Below are positions 1 through 7,958 of a stretch of 64,000 nt of DNA, one piece after another. The stretch is from Paraburkholderia tropica (GTDB lineage Bacteria; Pseudomonadota; Gammaproteobacteria; Burkholderiales; Burkholderiaceae). The notes below the pieces were generated by a model, which saw only the letters and a program-made list of their open reading frames with translations, was not told the DNA's origin and searched no databases. The stretch spans positions 1 to 64,000 of the forward strand of contig NZ_CAJZAR010000089.1 of assembly GCF_914484835.1 (NCBI RefSeq). The letters are read 5' to 3'. Each line of letters begins with the position of its first letter. Positions within the stretch are counted from its first letter, which is position 1. The position numbers and the translations under genes are program-made.

Positions 1-18
1 ATTTCGATCGACGTTTTC

Positions 19-273
19 CTAGTCCTGCGCTCGCGATGAGTTGCGGGCGCTGGTGATCGCTCTGTCAGCCAGCTCGCGGTGCGAGTGGTCGTCAAGATCA
101 GGGTTCGTGTCGATGGCTCGCGCGACCCACAACTCATAACGCGCTGTCGCGTCGCTTTCCGTCCACCCGTGCCTCACATGCTGGCGAATGAAGTCGACTT
201 TCGCCCGCTCGTCGGCCCGGGGTAGCGAGCCGCCCAAAGGAGAATAAACCGTAGGAATAAAGCGCATCACCAT
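19..273 (-). CDS. Small hypothetical protein (84 aa), last complete gene of the SPFH operon
   Basis: Not recognised. It is a soluble, charged protein (MVMRFIPTVY... to ...NSSRAQD) with no clear domain. The start at 273 is preferred because GGAAAAC (284-278 read on the minus strand) lies 8 nt upstream. A second ATG at 267 is possible. The TAG stop overlaps another GTTTTCC (13-19), which would be the ribosome-binding site of a further gene running off the left edge, so the operon continues beyond the window. Confidence 0.6.
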   Translation of the reverse strand: MVMRFIPTVYSPLGGSLPRADERAKVDFIRQHVRHGWTESDATARYELWVARAIDTNPDLDDHSHRELADRAITSARNSSRAQD

Positions 274-292
274 TTCCGTTTTCCGATGCCGG

Positions 293-427
293 TTAGCGGC
301 GCCCAAACAGGCCGTGTCGGACAGCCGCCACGAGAATCACGACCAGCAACGCCCCGGCACTCACCCGGAGGGAGAAGTCGGCTGGATACGTTGATGCCCA
401 TTGGGCTAATGCGTGTATATACGTCAT
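293..427 (-). CDS. 44-aa single-pass membrane protein
   Basis: A very short reading frame begins MTYIHALAQW and ends FGRR. Residues about 23-36 (SAGALLVVILVAAV) form one hydrophobic helix followed by a basic tail, as in small inner-membrane peptides. It fills the gap exactly between the genes at 442 and 273. It is preceded by GAAAAAC, a one-base variant of the GGAAAAC motif used by its neighbours. Function unknown. Confidence 0.5.
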   Translation of the reverse strand: MTYIHALAQWASTYPADFSLRVSAGALLVVILVAAVRHGLFGRR

Positions 428-441
428 TGCGGTTTTTCGAC

Positions 442-735
442 TTATCGCCAACCAGTTTTGACACGCGCGAGGATATGCGGCAGATGAAGTGCCGAATCAG
501 TCATCATCGCCTTGAAATTCTCCTCAACGTTCTCAGGCGTCCATTTTTCGTACTCGCTGAATTCAGCGTCGTCCCCGAATCCGAGCGTGGTGACAAGACT
601 GCGGCCAGCATGTGCATGGCAGAAAGCGCCGACAATCGCGGCATAGTCCGGGCCTCGATACCAGGATGAGGAGACTTCAGCCACATGCACTGCTTGCTTC
701 GTCTCATGACACACAAGATGAATTCCGTTGCTCAT
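442..735 (-). CDS. Small hypothetical protein (97 aa)
   Basis: Unrecognised soluble protein starting MSNGIHLVCHETKQ. The start is fixed by CGGAAAACC directly before the ATG. It has no signal peptide or membrane segment, and is mildly acidic with many aromatic residues. It lies 16 bp downstream of the 203-aa gene, in the same compact minus-strand operon. Confidence 0.6.
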   Translation of the reverse strand: MSNGIHLVCHETKQAVHVAEVSSSWYRGPDYAAIVGAFCHAHAGRSLVTTLGFGDDAEFSEYEKWTPENVEENFKAMMTDSALHLPHILARVKTGWR

Positions 736-751
736 GGTTTTCCGAGTCGTG

Positions 752-1363
752 TCAGGTGTTCGCCGTAGCGTACTTCTCGGCGTGCATCGAAAGTACGGAA
801 TGGACGCCGTGCTTCTTGCGAAGGCAGTCGATCGCCTGCCCGATGATCCAGCGTGCTACATGCGATTTCGAGGGGGTCGGGTTCTTGTCGCCAACGAATT
901 CGCTGCGCACGTACCCAGCCGCTTCTAGCTGGTCTGCGACGGCCTGCGTATCGAAATCTGCGCGATCCAGCAGGGCCAAGCGGCCAACCCACGCAACGAG
1001 TCCCGATTCGGTTCCGATCTGCGTAGGCAGCTCAGCCAGCAACTCACGAAGTGCGCCAACATTCGCAGCCTCACGTCGCTCTCTCTCGGCCTGAACCGCG
1101 CGACCCTCCGGGCTTTCTCTCCACGCCGCAGCGCGCCTCTCGACTTCATCGCGGTACGACTTATAAATCGATTCCGCAGCGCTCGAATCGTCCGCGTGCA
1201 GTTTGATGCCGTTCATATCGCATTGCACTGCGACGCCTTCGGCTTTCGCTAGTTCGACCATCGCAGCAGCTATGTCACGTATGTCCGACCCAACATAGGG
1301 GGACACCACGATTCCGTTCCCTGCGCTGCGCGAGACGATTTCAATGTGTTTGTTGGTCTGCAT
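752..1363 (-). CDS. Hypothetical protein (203 aa)
   Basis: Unrecognised, soluble. The middle part (about residues 68-110) is rich in Arg, Glu and Ala and is probably helical or coiled coil. The C-terminus includes HVARWIIGQAIDCLRKKHG. It is the largest gene of the cluster after the SPFH gene. A GGAAAC motif and GAAG lie upstream of the ATG at 1363. Function unknown. Confidence 0.65.
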   Translation of the reverse strand: MQTNKHIEIVSRSAGNGIVVSPYVGSDIRDIAAAMVELAKAEGVAVQCDMNGIKLHADDSSAAESIYKSYRDEVERRAAAWRESPEGRAVQAERERREAANVGALRELLAELPTQIGTESGLVAWVGRLALLDRADFDTQAVADQLEAAGYVRSEFVGDKNPTPSKSHVARWIIGQAIDCLRKKHGVHSVLSMHAEKYATANT

Positions 1364-1385
1364 GATCTTCGCTAGTTTCCGATGA

Positions 1386-1718
1386 TTAGATGCCGTAGTG
1401 GGTCGCGAATGCGTTTATGTCGATGTGCCGCTCGATCAACCCGGATATTGACAACCCGTCGACCCCGACAACCTGAACCTCGATCTTCCCGCTTTTGAGC
1501 AGCTTTATATCCAAAGACAGCGCTTGTGTCTTCTCGCTTTCCCACTGCTGAAGGAGGCGAATCCTATCGCGTTCCCACTGGCTCAAGTCAATGGACTGGT
1601 CCGACTCCAAGGGAAGGTTGACCTCTAACGTCCCACCTACCCTGCTTGGATATGCCATAGCAGCATTCATGGCAACGGCCTGTTCCTGATTCAGCAGACT
1701 TTCCACGTGCGTTCCCAT
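1386..1718 (-). CDS. Hypothetical protein (110 aa)
   Basis: Starts MGTHVESLLNQEQAVAM. This start is chosen over a longer upstream reading because GGAAAAC (1728-1722) lies 3 nt before the ATG and because the upstream codons overlap the previous small gene. The C-terminal half (DIKLLKSGKIEVQVVGVDG) looks like beta structure. No family recognised. Confidence 0.6.
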   Translation of the reverse strand: MGTHVESLLNQEQAVAMNAAMAYPSRVGGTLEVNLPLESDQSIDLSQWERDRIRLLQQWESEKTQALSLDIKLLKSGKIEVQVVGVDGLSISGLIERHIDINAFATHYGI

Positions 1719-1741
1719 CGCGTTTTCCGAGTTATGGCGAT

Positions 1742-1909
1742 TCAGTCGCCCTTGACGTGCAGGACGGTCGCAAGCACTGCGCCGGCGGCCAGCACTGCGA
1801 GCCATGCTACCTTCGCGACATGCGGAAGACCGTGCGTGTCCACGAAGAGGCTCGGACTGCCGATTGCAAAATCAAGAAGCAAGATCGTGGTGCACGCTTT
1901 CAGTTCCAT
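1742..1909 (-). CDS. 55-aa single-pass membrane protein
   Basis: Short gene starting MELKACTTILLLDF. The C-terminal half (about 34-52, VAWLAVLAAGAVLATVL) is a hydrophobic helix and the protein ends HVKGD. It is preceded by CGGAAAACGGGG (motif at 1926-1920). It fits exactly between flanking genes of the operon. Function unknown. Confidence 0.5.
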   Translation of the reverse strand: MELKACTTILLLDFAIGSPSLFVDTHGLPHVAKVAWLAVLAAGAVLATVLHVKGD

Positions 1910-1928
1910 CTCTATCCCCGTTTTCCGT

Positions 1929-2141
1929 TCAGCCTTTTGGGTTCACGGATTTGAACATTCGGAAACTGACCCGGCCCATGATGATCGCGCCGATGCCAGC
2001 AACCGTGTCTAAAACCGCGTGCGACGCTCCCGGAAAGAGCACGCGAAATAGCCAGTGCGCCACTCCAAAATAGATAGCGGCCAACACAACGGCGGCAATC
2101 GAATCAAAAATTCGGAACAGCGTTGCTTCAGACAAATTCAT
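1929..2141 (-). CDS. Small membrane protein (70 aa)
   Basis: Starts MNLSEATLFRIFDS. Two hydrophobic segments are visible, about residues 13-36 and 43-57, so it is probably a two-pass inner-membrane protein. A GGAAAA motif lies about 6 nt before the ATG. No family recognised. It is one of at least six small membrane or exported products of this operon. Confidence 0.6.
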   Translation of the reverse strand: MNLSEATLFRIFDSIAAVVLAAIYFGVAHWLFRVLFPGASHAVLDTVAGIGAIIMGRVSFRMFKSVNPKG

Positions 2142-2175
2142 CTAGTTTTTTCCGTGGTCAAACAACGAAAATTGC

Positions 2176-2463
2176 CTACTTGTTGACAAGCGGGATCAGA
2201 TTAACAAGCGCCATGCTCTGATTGTTAGACCCGACCTCCTTGCTCACTCGCGCAATCAAATCCCGCACCCCTACTTCGGTGTTCACGTCGCCGGAACACA
2301 CAACCTTGTTCACGAAATTCGAGGTTATGTAGACGTAGGTCAGGACGGCCAATTCCTTCGTTTGGCCGTCAGGGCATACATGCGTGTCCTGATTCGCCGT
2401 AGCGGCGGCGTTGGCGTGGGTGCCGATTCCGGCCAGCAAAATCGTAAGCAAAATTTTCTTCAT
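2176..2463 (-). CDS. Small secreted/periplasmic protein (95 aa)
   Basis: An N-terminal signal peptide is clear (MKKILLTILLAGIGTHANA, cleavage near residue 19). The mature part has two cysteines (about 30 and 56) that could form a disulfide. Two GGAAA motifs lie upstream. A further GGAAAAC at 2535-2529 sits in the 78-bp gap before this gene with no associated reading frame, possibly a remnant of a lost gene. Function unknown. Confidence 0.6.
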   Translation of the reverse strand: MKKILLTILLAGIGTHANAAATANQDTHVCPDGQTKELAVLTYVYITSNFVNKVVCSGDVNTEVGVRDLIARVSKEVGSNNQSMALVNLIPLVNK

Positions 2464-2541
2464 GGCGATGTTTCCGTTTTCCTGTTCGGCCCGCGCATCG
2501 AGCGAGGGCGCTTTCCTTTGTCTAAGACGTTTTCCGTTGGG

Positions 2542-2946
2542 TTAATCCGCCGCGCTCGGCTGCTCCGCGCCCGTGAAACTCAAGAAGGCACTCGTAAGAC
2601 ATATGCCAAAGAATGCCCACGGCACAATCGAAAACAGCCGCAACAGCAGCGCATCGTCTGTACGCCCGGAATAGTTAAACAACATGAATACAAAACCCAT
2701 TCCAGCGATGTAGAGCACGCAGAGCACAATAGGAAAATAGGATCTAACCCACCAACAACGCACAGCCGTTATCGCCATCAGAATGAAGGCGCAAACGACC
2801 GCAAGTACGGGCAAGCCATCGAGCACTTGCCGCAATCCGAAATTCAAGGCCGCAGCGCTCCACGCAAGAGCGCTGGCTACGAATAGCCCGCCGATTCCGC
2901 CAAAGAAGATCTGCGCTGGCATAGACATGCGTTTTGGTTCTGTCAT
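2542..2946 (-). CDS. Polytopic membrane protein (134 aa)
   Basis: Three or four hydrophobic segments (around residues 11-33, 45-62, 69-90 and 102-122) mark an inner-membrane protein. The start MTEPKRMSMPAQ is preceded by GGAAATCAA. No family recognised. The C-terminus is short and acidic. It belongs to the minus-strand small-gene operon. Confidence 0.6.
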   Translation of the reverse strand: MTEPKRMSMPAQIFFGGIGGLFVASALAWSAAALNFGLRQVLDGLPVLAVVCAFILMAITAVRCWWVRSYFPIVLCVLYIAGMGFVFMLFNYSGRTDDALLLRLFSIVPWAFFGICLTSAFLSFTGAEQPSAAD

Positions 2947-2964
2947 TTGATTTCCATTCCGTTA

Positions 2965-3258
2965 TTAAAGGCTTTTGACCACGCCAACGATCGTCACTGA
3001 TGATGGCAACGCTTCGTCCTTGCCCCTCAAAAATCCACGATTGTCGATTAGCATTCCAGTCGCTGTTTCGCGGGTAAACTCGCCGTGCCAAGCTCCAAAA
3101 CCAGTTGGCTTACCATCTGGCCCAATTGCTGGCCCACAGGCAGAACAAAGCGCTTTTCCTCGCACATCGTCAGGCCAGTGCGCAGCATCCTTTCCGTAGA
3201 AGAACCCCGTAGCGGTGTTCTCGATACAGCCGCACGTCTCGCATCGGAAGAGAGGCAT
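2965..3258 (-). CDS. Zinc-ribbon-like small protein (97 aa)
   Basis: Starts MPLFRCETCGCIENTATG. CETCGC near the N-terminus and CSACG about 30 residues later form a plausible four-cysteine zinc site. This start is chosen because GGAAAAC (3268-3262) precedes it. The C-terminal part describes no known domain. It may be a nucleic-acid or protein-binding accessory factor, but the function is unknown. Confidence 0.6.
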   Translation of the reverse strand: MPLFRCETCGCIENTATGFFYGKDAAHWPDDVRGKALCSACGPAIGPDGKPTGFGAWHGEFTRETATGMLIDNRGFLRGKDEALPSSVTIVGVVKSL

Positions 3259-3272
3259 ACTGTTTTCCTTGG

Positions 3273-3473
3273 TTACTCCGTGACAGCTTCGGCGCGAAAC
3301 TGGATGCTTAACGAAACCATCGAATCCTTTTCGCAAGACGGGCACGTTAGCTGATCGACAAAGCCAGACAGATCGCCTTCCGCACACGCGCCTGCTGCCG
3401 CGCTTTCGAAGCGGTGATGCTCCTTGCACCAAGGGCATTTCCAGTCATCAATGGATAGGGTCGGTCGAGGCAT
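3273..3473 (-). CDS. Double CPxC zinc-knuckle protein (66 aa)
   Basis: A compact protein with CPWC at about 13-16 and CPSC at about 44-47, the usual ligand pattern of a single zinc ribbon. Its start (MPRPTLSIDDWK) follows CGGAAAACGAC. It overlaps neither neighbour and lies 14 bp from the next gene. With the adjacent 97-aa protein it makes two successive small zinc proteins. Function unknown. Confidence 0.6.
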   Translation of the reverse strand: MPRPTLSIDDWKCPWCKEHHRFESAAAGACAEGDLSGFVDQLTCPSCEKDSMVSLSIQFRAEAVTE

Positions 3474-3493
3474 GTCGTTTTCCGAGTCGTCTG

Positions 3494-3925
3494 TTATTCG
3501 GTTGTCGATCCAGCAACCGCAGCGGTAATGCCTTTGCTGCGAACGTCGGCGATAAATACGTGCCAGCCGACGACCAGCGCGCGGCTCGCCGCAGTGCATG
3601 CAAGCATGATTCCAGCCGCAGCCGCCACACAAACGGCGAACCCATCGAAGTAATACAGGCCGGCGCGCCACAGACCATCGGAGGCCGAAGCGGGGACAGG
3701 GCCGAACGCGGCATCGCTTATGTGTCCCGTGGCAAGCCACGTCACGCGGGCGATGCCGCTGGCCATAGCTCGGATGACCGAGAGGCCCACATAGCCGTCT
3801 TCACCCCGCACAAACGGCCAAATCAGAAAGAGCGTGTAGAGCCCCATGACCGGCGCGAGGCACGACAGCGCTTGCGCTGTCGTCTCGCGGGTCAGCGTCG
3901 CTACGGAATTTATTTTCTTGTTCAT
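3494..3925 (-). CDS. Membrane protein (143 aa)
   Basis: Hydrophobic segments near residues 21-40 and 92-112 indicate at least two membrane passes. The start MNKKINSVATLTR is 12 bp from a GGAAAAC (3944-3938). No family recognised. Part of the compact minus-strand operon. Confidence 0.6.
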   Translation of the reverse strand: MNKKINSVATLTRETTAQALSCLAPVMGLYTLFLIWPFVRGEDGYVGLSVIRAMASGIARVTWLATGHISDAAFGPVPASASDGLWRAGLYYFDGFAVCVAAAAGIMLACTAASRALVVGWHVFIADVRSKGITAAVAGSTTE

Positions 3926-3946
3926 ATGCAGTTACCGGTTTTCCGA

Positions 3947-4207
3947 TTACATCGAGAAGTAGTGGGCGACGCCCGCCGCAGCCGTGCCGATAGCCAGGCC
4001 GAACCCGCACACGGCGAGCAGTTCCCACAACTTCCGTTGAGCAATGGCGCGGCAGATCGAATCCTTATCCGCGACGCCAGGCGCGATGCAATAAACAGTA
4101 GTCCCTTGCTTGGTCTCGGTGGTACGCACTACGCCACTCTCAAGCGCCGTCGCCAGTGCCGTTGGCATTGGCAGATAGGTCGCGAGTATCCAGCGAATCG
4201 TCTTCAT
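3947..4207 (-). CDS. Small tail-anchored membrane protein (86 aa)
   Basis: The first 60 residues are mostly polar with two cysteines. A C-terminal hydrophobic helix (about 62-84, LLAVCGFGLAIGTAAAGVA) suggests a tail anchor. The ATG lies 1 nt after GGAAAAC (4215-4209). No family recognised. Confidence 0.6.
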   Translation of the reverse strand: MKTIRWILATYLPMPTALATALESGVVRTTETKQGTTVYCIAPGVADKDSICRAIAQRKLWELLAVCGFGLAIGTAAAGVAHYFSM

Positions 4208-4222
4208 CGTTTTCCGGTGCCG

Positions 4223-4489
4223 TTACGCGGGCAGCTTCGACGGGACAGGCGACATGCCGTGCTCCGTCTTGCCGAGGATGAAGTGATGCCCGTTGCGCGC
4301 GAGAACGACGCTCTCAGCTGCTTCCGTAGCGGCGATGGATGCGGCGAGACCATCGCGCAGCTTCATCGCGTCAGCGAGCGTCAACTCAGTTGCAACGCCA
4401 TCGAGCGTTATCACGACTGGATGCTGGACAATGCCCCCGGCAACCGTCCGCGCCTGAACTCCACCATCAAACGTCTGTTCGTCGTACAT
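4223..4489 (-). CDS. Small hypothetical protein (88 aa)
   Basis: Soluble protein starting MYDEQTFDGGVQ. The shorter start is chosen because CGGAAAATCATC immediately precedes it and the longer reading would overlap the upstream gene. The central part (HPVVITLDGVATELTLADA) looks like a small beta-alpha fold. Function unknown. Confidence 0.55.
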   Translation of the reverse strand: MYDEQTFDGGVQARTVAGGIVQHPVVITLDGVATELTLADAMKLRDGLAASIAATEAAESVVLARNGHHFILGKTEHGMSPVPSKLPA

Positions 4490-4505
4490 GATGATTTTCC
4501 GTATC

Positions 4506-4754
4506 TTAGACTTCCGAACTGCCGATCCACCTGCCGCCGAGGAACGCGTCGGCACCGAAATGCTCAGTGGCGAAAGCCATCACGTCCACTCGCCCGGCAG
4601 CCGCGTCCAATTCTTCATGCGTCCATGTGGGCGCTGGGTCAATGCGAAGTGTTGCTTGACCGCCCAAGGCTCGGAGGAATAACGGCTCCCGCTCGTTCCC
4701 CGCCAGAAGATCGGGCTCACCTGGACGAAGCGGCCGTGCAATCAGTTTCAGCAT
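4506..4754 (-). CDS. Small hypothetical protein (82 aa)
   Basis: Soluble, acidic protein (MLKLIARPLRPGEPDLL...). A GGAAAAC (4771-4765) lies upstream but with a long spacing of about 14 nt from GGA to the ATG, so the start is less certain than in neighbouring genes. No domain recognised. Confidence 0.5.
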   Translation of the reverse strand: MLKLIARPLRPGEPDLLAGNEREPLFLRALGGQATLRIDPAPTWTHEELDAAAGRVDVMAFATEHFGADAFLGGRWIGSSEV

Positions 4755-4770
4755 CGTCTGTCGCGTTTTC

Positions 4771-5187
4771 CTATTTCGCGGCGCTTTTCACTTGGTAGGC
4801 AATCACCGTCGATCCGGCAGCGTATCCGGGGTCCGTAGCGAGATTGCGCAGTGGAACGACGAGTGCAACAGGAGACGACAGCCCATCCGGGCAATTCTTT
4901 CTTGTGATCGAAATCGACCACACGTTGCGAGACGGTTTGAGTTCTCCAATGTAGGAGCACTTTTGCCCGTCGCGCTCGCGGAGCATAACCATTTGAGGCG
5001 TGGCGTCTTGCAAGTCGCTGAGTAGCATCAAGGGGATTTTCGGCACCGCCGCGATCTTGTCCGCGGTCGCTTGAACTTGCGAGGCGAAATCAGCCATCTT
5101 CTCTGGCTTGGCGATCGGGACTTGCGCATTTGCCAACCCGATTTCAACGATAGTCAGTGTACAAACGATGGCGGCATATAGTTTCAT
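4771..5187 (-). CDS. Exported protein (138 aa)
   Basis: A signal peptide is visible (MKLYAAIVCTLTIVEIGLANA). The mature domain has a cysteine pair (KCSYIGEL... RKNCPDG) likely to form a disulfide. The start is set by GGAAAAC (5196-5190) 2 nt before the ATG. The TAG stop shares its G with the next GGAAAAC motif, so stop and ribosome-binding site overlap. Function unknown. Confidence 0.6.
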   Translation of the reverse strand: MKLYAAIVCTLTIVEIGLANAQVPIAKPEKMADFASQVQATADKIAAVPKIPLMLLSDLQDATPQMVMLRERDGQKCSYIGELKPSRNVWSISITRKNCPDGLSSPVALVVPLRNLATDPGYAAGSTVIAYQVKSAAK

Positions 5188-5204
5188 GTGTTTTCCGTCC
5201 CGTT

Positions 5205-6035
5205 TTACTTTTGACCGGAGAAGTTGACGAACGGAATCGCCGAACCGGACCACTGGGTAGGCAGATGCCCGTCCCACTTCTTGACCGCTTCGAGCGAAAC
5301 GTATTCAGCACCGCCCTGCTGCTGAATAGCTTGCGCCTGGATAGCAATCGCTTTCGCCTGCCCCTCAGCCTCGACGATTCGCTGTTCGGTAGCAACTTTC
5401 GCTGTCTCGAGATTCTGTTCCGCAGTGAGGCGCTGTTGCCCAGCGACGACTTTCTGACGGACGGCATCCGCAAATTTCTCGTCGAAGTGGAAGTTCTGCA
5501 CGTTGATGTCTGAAACGATGATTCGATACTTCGTCAGCTTCGATTGAAGCTTCTGAACAATATCGGACGACACGCGGGCGCGTTGGGTTACCAGCTGTTC
5601 CGCCGTGTACTGTGACGTGACAGCTTTGAATGACTCGTACAACGCCGGGACAATGAATTTCGCCTCAATGTCGGAGTCGTCACCGAAGTTGTTGTAAACG
5701 TAGGGCGCGTGGGCCGGATCGTATTCGTAATTTAGCGTCAAATCTTCGAATACCTCTTGCAGATCCGAGGTTCCACCTTCTGCTTTTTCAGCCGTCGCGC
5801 TTTGAAATCGGACGTTAAAGTCCACGACCCGAGCCAACGGATTCAGGATATGAAGACCTTCGGGAAGGGGTTGCTCTTGAACGTCGCCAAAAAGCTTCAC
5901 AACACCGCGGTGACCGGCCGGAACTACATGGATAGCCGAGTAAAGAACTGACAAACCGATGAAGCAGCCAACACCAACAGCGATCAACGCCGCGTTCAGA
6001 GAACGCTGCGGCTGCTTTGTAAATTTGTCATCCAT
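5205..6035 (-). CDS. SPFH/prohibitin (Band 7) family membrane protein
   Basis: 276 aa. One N-terminal transmembrane helix (about 14-36) is followed by an SPFH domain (VVPAGHRGVVKLFGDVQEQ onward). The C-terminal Ala/Glu/Gln-rich helix (about 190-245, AEGQAKAIAIQAQAIQQQGG) is the stalk that drives oligomerisation in prohibitins and HflK/C. Family members form large ring-like membrane scaffolds that modulate proteases or membrane stress. It is the first gene of the minus-strand operon, directly behind the promoter, so it probably organises or protects the set of small membrane proteins encoded after it. That link is inference. Confidence 0.85.
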   Translation of the reverse strand: MDDKFTKQPQRSLNAALIAVGVGCFIGLSVLYSAIHVVPAGHRGVVKLFGDVQEQPLPEGLHILNPLARVVDFNVRFQSATAEKAEGGTSDLQEVFEDLTLNYEYDPAHAPYVYNNFGDDSDIEAKFIVPALYESFKAVTSQYTAEQLVTQRARVSSDIVQKLQSKLTKYRIIVSDINVQNFHFDEKFADAVRQKVVAGQQRLTAEQNLETAKVATEQRIVEAEGQAKAIAIQAQAIQQQGGAEYVSLEAVKKWDGHLPTQWSGSAIPFVNFSGQK

Positions 6036-6175
6036 AAGATCCCCGATAAAGGTTTAATCGTTTAGAGCCCGCGTTTCGCGCAGGCGTTCGCGCGGAGACA
6101 GCCGCCCAAATTGAGGCGTCAATTGTGACGCACGGGGAATTTTATACCCTATCAGGTGACCTGTCACGTCATCTT
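6036..6175 (-). promoter_or_regulatory. Promoter and operators of the SPFH small-gene operon
   Basis: On the minus strand GTGACA and TAAAAT, 17 bp apart, form a credible promoter. The dyad GTGAC-CT-GTCAC (6156-6167) covers the -35, and CAGGT-G-ACCTG (6153-6163) overlaps it. Downstream lies the 16-bp dyad GCGTCA-ATTG-TGACGC (6116-6131). TTTCGCGCAGGCG (6074-6086) matches 13 bases of the plasmid's dispersed 18-bp palindrome. Several regulators may act here. Confidence 0.5.
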
Positions 6176-6865
6176 TTATGTGCCTAGGTCGATTGCCGTC
6201 ACTGCATCCAAATGTTCTCGCATTGGGACTTCGAGGTACGGCGAAACGTGGTCGAGGTGGGAGTGACCAAGGAGAATCTGCACGGTCTCGAGCGAGTGCC
6301 CGTTAGCGACGATGCGGCTTGCAAAGGTCCGACGCCCGGAGTGCGAAGAATATCCGGTGCCTAGCCCCGCCTGCCTGTAGAGTTCGGTAACGTAGTCTTG
6401 AAGGCTGTCTGCCGCAAGGTACTCGATCGTCTGACCTTCGGCATTAACCCTGCGCTTTGTACTCAACGCAAATGCGCCACCCTGTTGCGTTACGACAAGC
6501 CTCGTCTGCGGCATCAAGCCTCGATATTCCCGTCGATCGAGGAAGGTGCCGTGGCCACGCTCGTAGCGCCACTCAACATACCGGTCGAATGCGTCGATTG
6601 CTTTGGGGTGTGAAAGAAACACACAGCGAGGCCGACAGCCTTTCGTGATGCGACCGGGCAGCGATATCTCCTCAAGAAGCCGCCCCTGACGCGATAGCAC
6701 TTGCTGCACCTCAAGGCGCGCTATCTCAGTGATGCGCATACCGCATGTGAACCCAAGCATCAGGATCAGCGTGTCACGCTCAGGATAACGACTGACGGCC
6801 TGAGTTACGCGAATAAGGTGGCGGAATTTGGCGGGGGTAAGGACTTTGGCGCGTTTGGTATTCAT
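6176..6865 (-). CDS. Tyrosine recombinase, minimal catalytic domain
   Basis: 229 aa, little more than the catalytic domain; the usual N-terminal arm-binding domain is nearly absent. All active-site residues are visible: R44 (GMRITEI), K75, H175 and R178 (HSGRR), H201 (LLGHSH) and nucleophile Y210. It is likely a site-specific integrase or resolvase. It lies directly upstream of the SPFH operon on the same strand, with its stop at the edge of that operon's promoter. Whether it mobilises that cluster is unknown; no tRNA-like attachment site was seen nearby. Confidence 0.85.
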   Translation of the reverse strand: MNTKRAKVLTPAKFRHLIRVTQAVSRYPERDTLILMLGFTCGMRITEIARLEVQQVLSRQGRLLEEISLPGRITKGCRPRCVFLSHPKAIDAFDRYVEWRYERGHGTFLDRREYRGLMPQTRLVVTQQGGAFALSTKRRVNAEGQTIEYLAADSLQDYVTELYRQAGLGTGYSSHSGRRTFASRIVANGHSLETVQILLGHSHLDHVSPYLEVPMREHLDAVTAIDLGT

Positions 6866-7070
6866 TCGTTTCTATCTCGGAATAGCCTCAGTTTCGAGGT
6901 GTGTTACGAGAGAAAAAACGCGAAGCGCTCCTTTCCAGTATATCCCGCGCCATCTCGAAAAACCTCGGAAAAAGCGGCGTAACCGACATTAAAGATCCCG
7001 GAGCACGCGCGATCGCATCGCGCGACGCGCCGGTGTCCCGTCGCGCTGCGGTCTGCACGCAACCGCTCCT

Positions 7071-7706
7071 TCAACTCTTTCTGACAGTTGCGCGGGCACC
7101 CAGTCGATCGGCGCGCTCAGAGGAGTGGGATGCAGCCGGCGTGTGCGCAGCTGCCCCGGTTGCGTCCCGACGTGTCGGGCAAGCCCAGGCGTCGAGGACG
7201 AACGGTGCGGCGCTTATCTCGTGGGCGCCCTCCCGTTGCACGGGCGTTGCACTTGCCCTAGCCTTTGCAAACGTACTGAAGCACAGTCGCATTGCAAACA
7301 CGAGGATCGATGACAGCACGACGCCGAACAGGTAAATTGCGCGCATCCGGCCGGCCAGCGTCTGGATCAACGCTGCCACGGGGACGGGGGACATCGCCGG
7401 GGCTTCGCAGGGCTGGATGGTGGCGGCCATGCCGGTATGCCCCGGGCAAGTCATGACCTCAATCGAGCCCGCGGGCGCGGGATGCGTCGAGGCGATCGCT
7501 GCTCCTTCGTAGTATTCCGCTGCGAGATTATCGAATGACAAACCACTATCCAGCGCGAGCGCAGCAAACAGCATGATCGCAGGACCCACAATCAACACCA
7601 GCGCGCTATAAGCCGCCCACCGCCATCCCAGACGTAACCACCAACTACCCATGACGGGCAACCCTGGCCGCGTTCGCGCCGTCTGACCCCGACCGCTTCG
7701 TGCCAC
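7071..7706 (-). CDS. Putative two-pass membrane protein
   Basis: Up to 211 aa; a start at Met19 (MGSWWLRLGWRW, 7652) gives a more natural membrane protein. Hydrophobic segments occur at about 31-53 and 123-140, with a loop containing two cysteines between them. The C-terminus is basic and low in complexity. No family recognised. The reading frame could partly reflect high GC, so confidence is moderate. Confidence 0.45.
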   Translation of the reverse strand: MARSGRGQTARTRPGLPVMGSWWLRLGWRWAAYSALVLIVGPAIMLFAALALDSGLSFDNLAAEYYEGAAIASTHPAPAGSIEVMTCPGHTGMAATIQPCEAPAMSPVPVAALIQTLAGRMRAIYLFGVVLSSILVFAMRLCFSTFAKARASATPVQREGAHEISAAPFVLDAWACPTRRDATGAAAHTPAASHSSERADRLGARATVRKS

Positions 7707-7958
7707 GGCGGCAACGCACGGTTTGTACTCTGCTCATCTGCTTCTCTGCCTTAATCGTTCTTCTTGCCATCCCATTGGATGCATGCCGGAAGGATACCAG
7801 GCAAACGGATCGCGCATCTGCCCTGCAAACAGCCCCTATTCCTCGCGCACTGCATTGCTGCCCATCGCCAGAGTCACGCGCCGCGTGAGGTGGATAGTCG
7901 ATTTTGGTCTATTCGAAAACGGCGTGCAACCTGTGCGCTCCGTTCATTGAGTTACCCG

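Noticed and set aside
3560..4798. 412-codon plus-strand frame across the small-gene operon
   Set aside because: Runs through several well-spaced minus-strand genes with GGAAAAC starts; its composition is that of a shadow.
6866..7070. Possible tRNA or attachment site next to the short recombinase
   Set aside because: No cloverleaf or CCA end could be drawn and no matching direct repeat was found on the other side.
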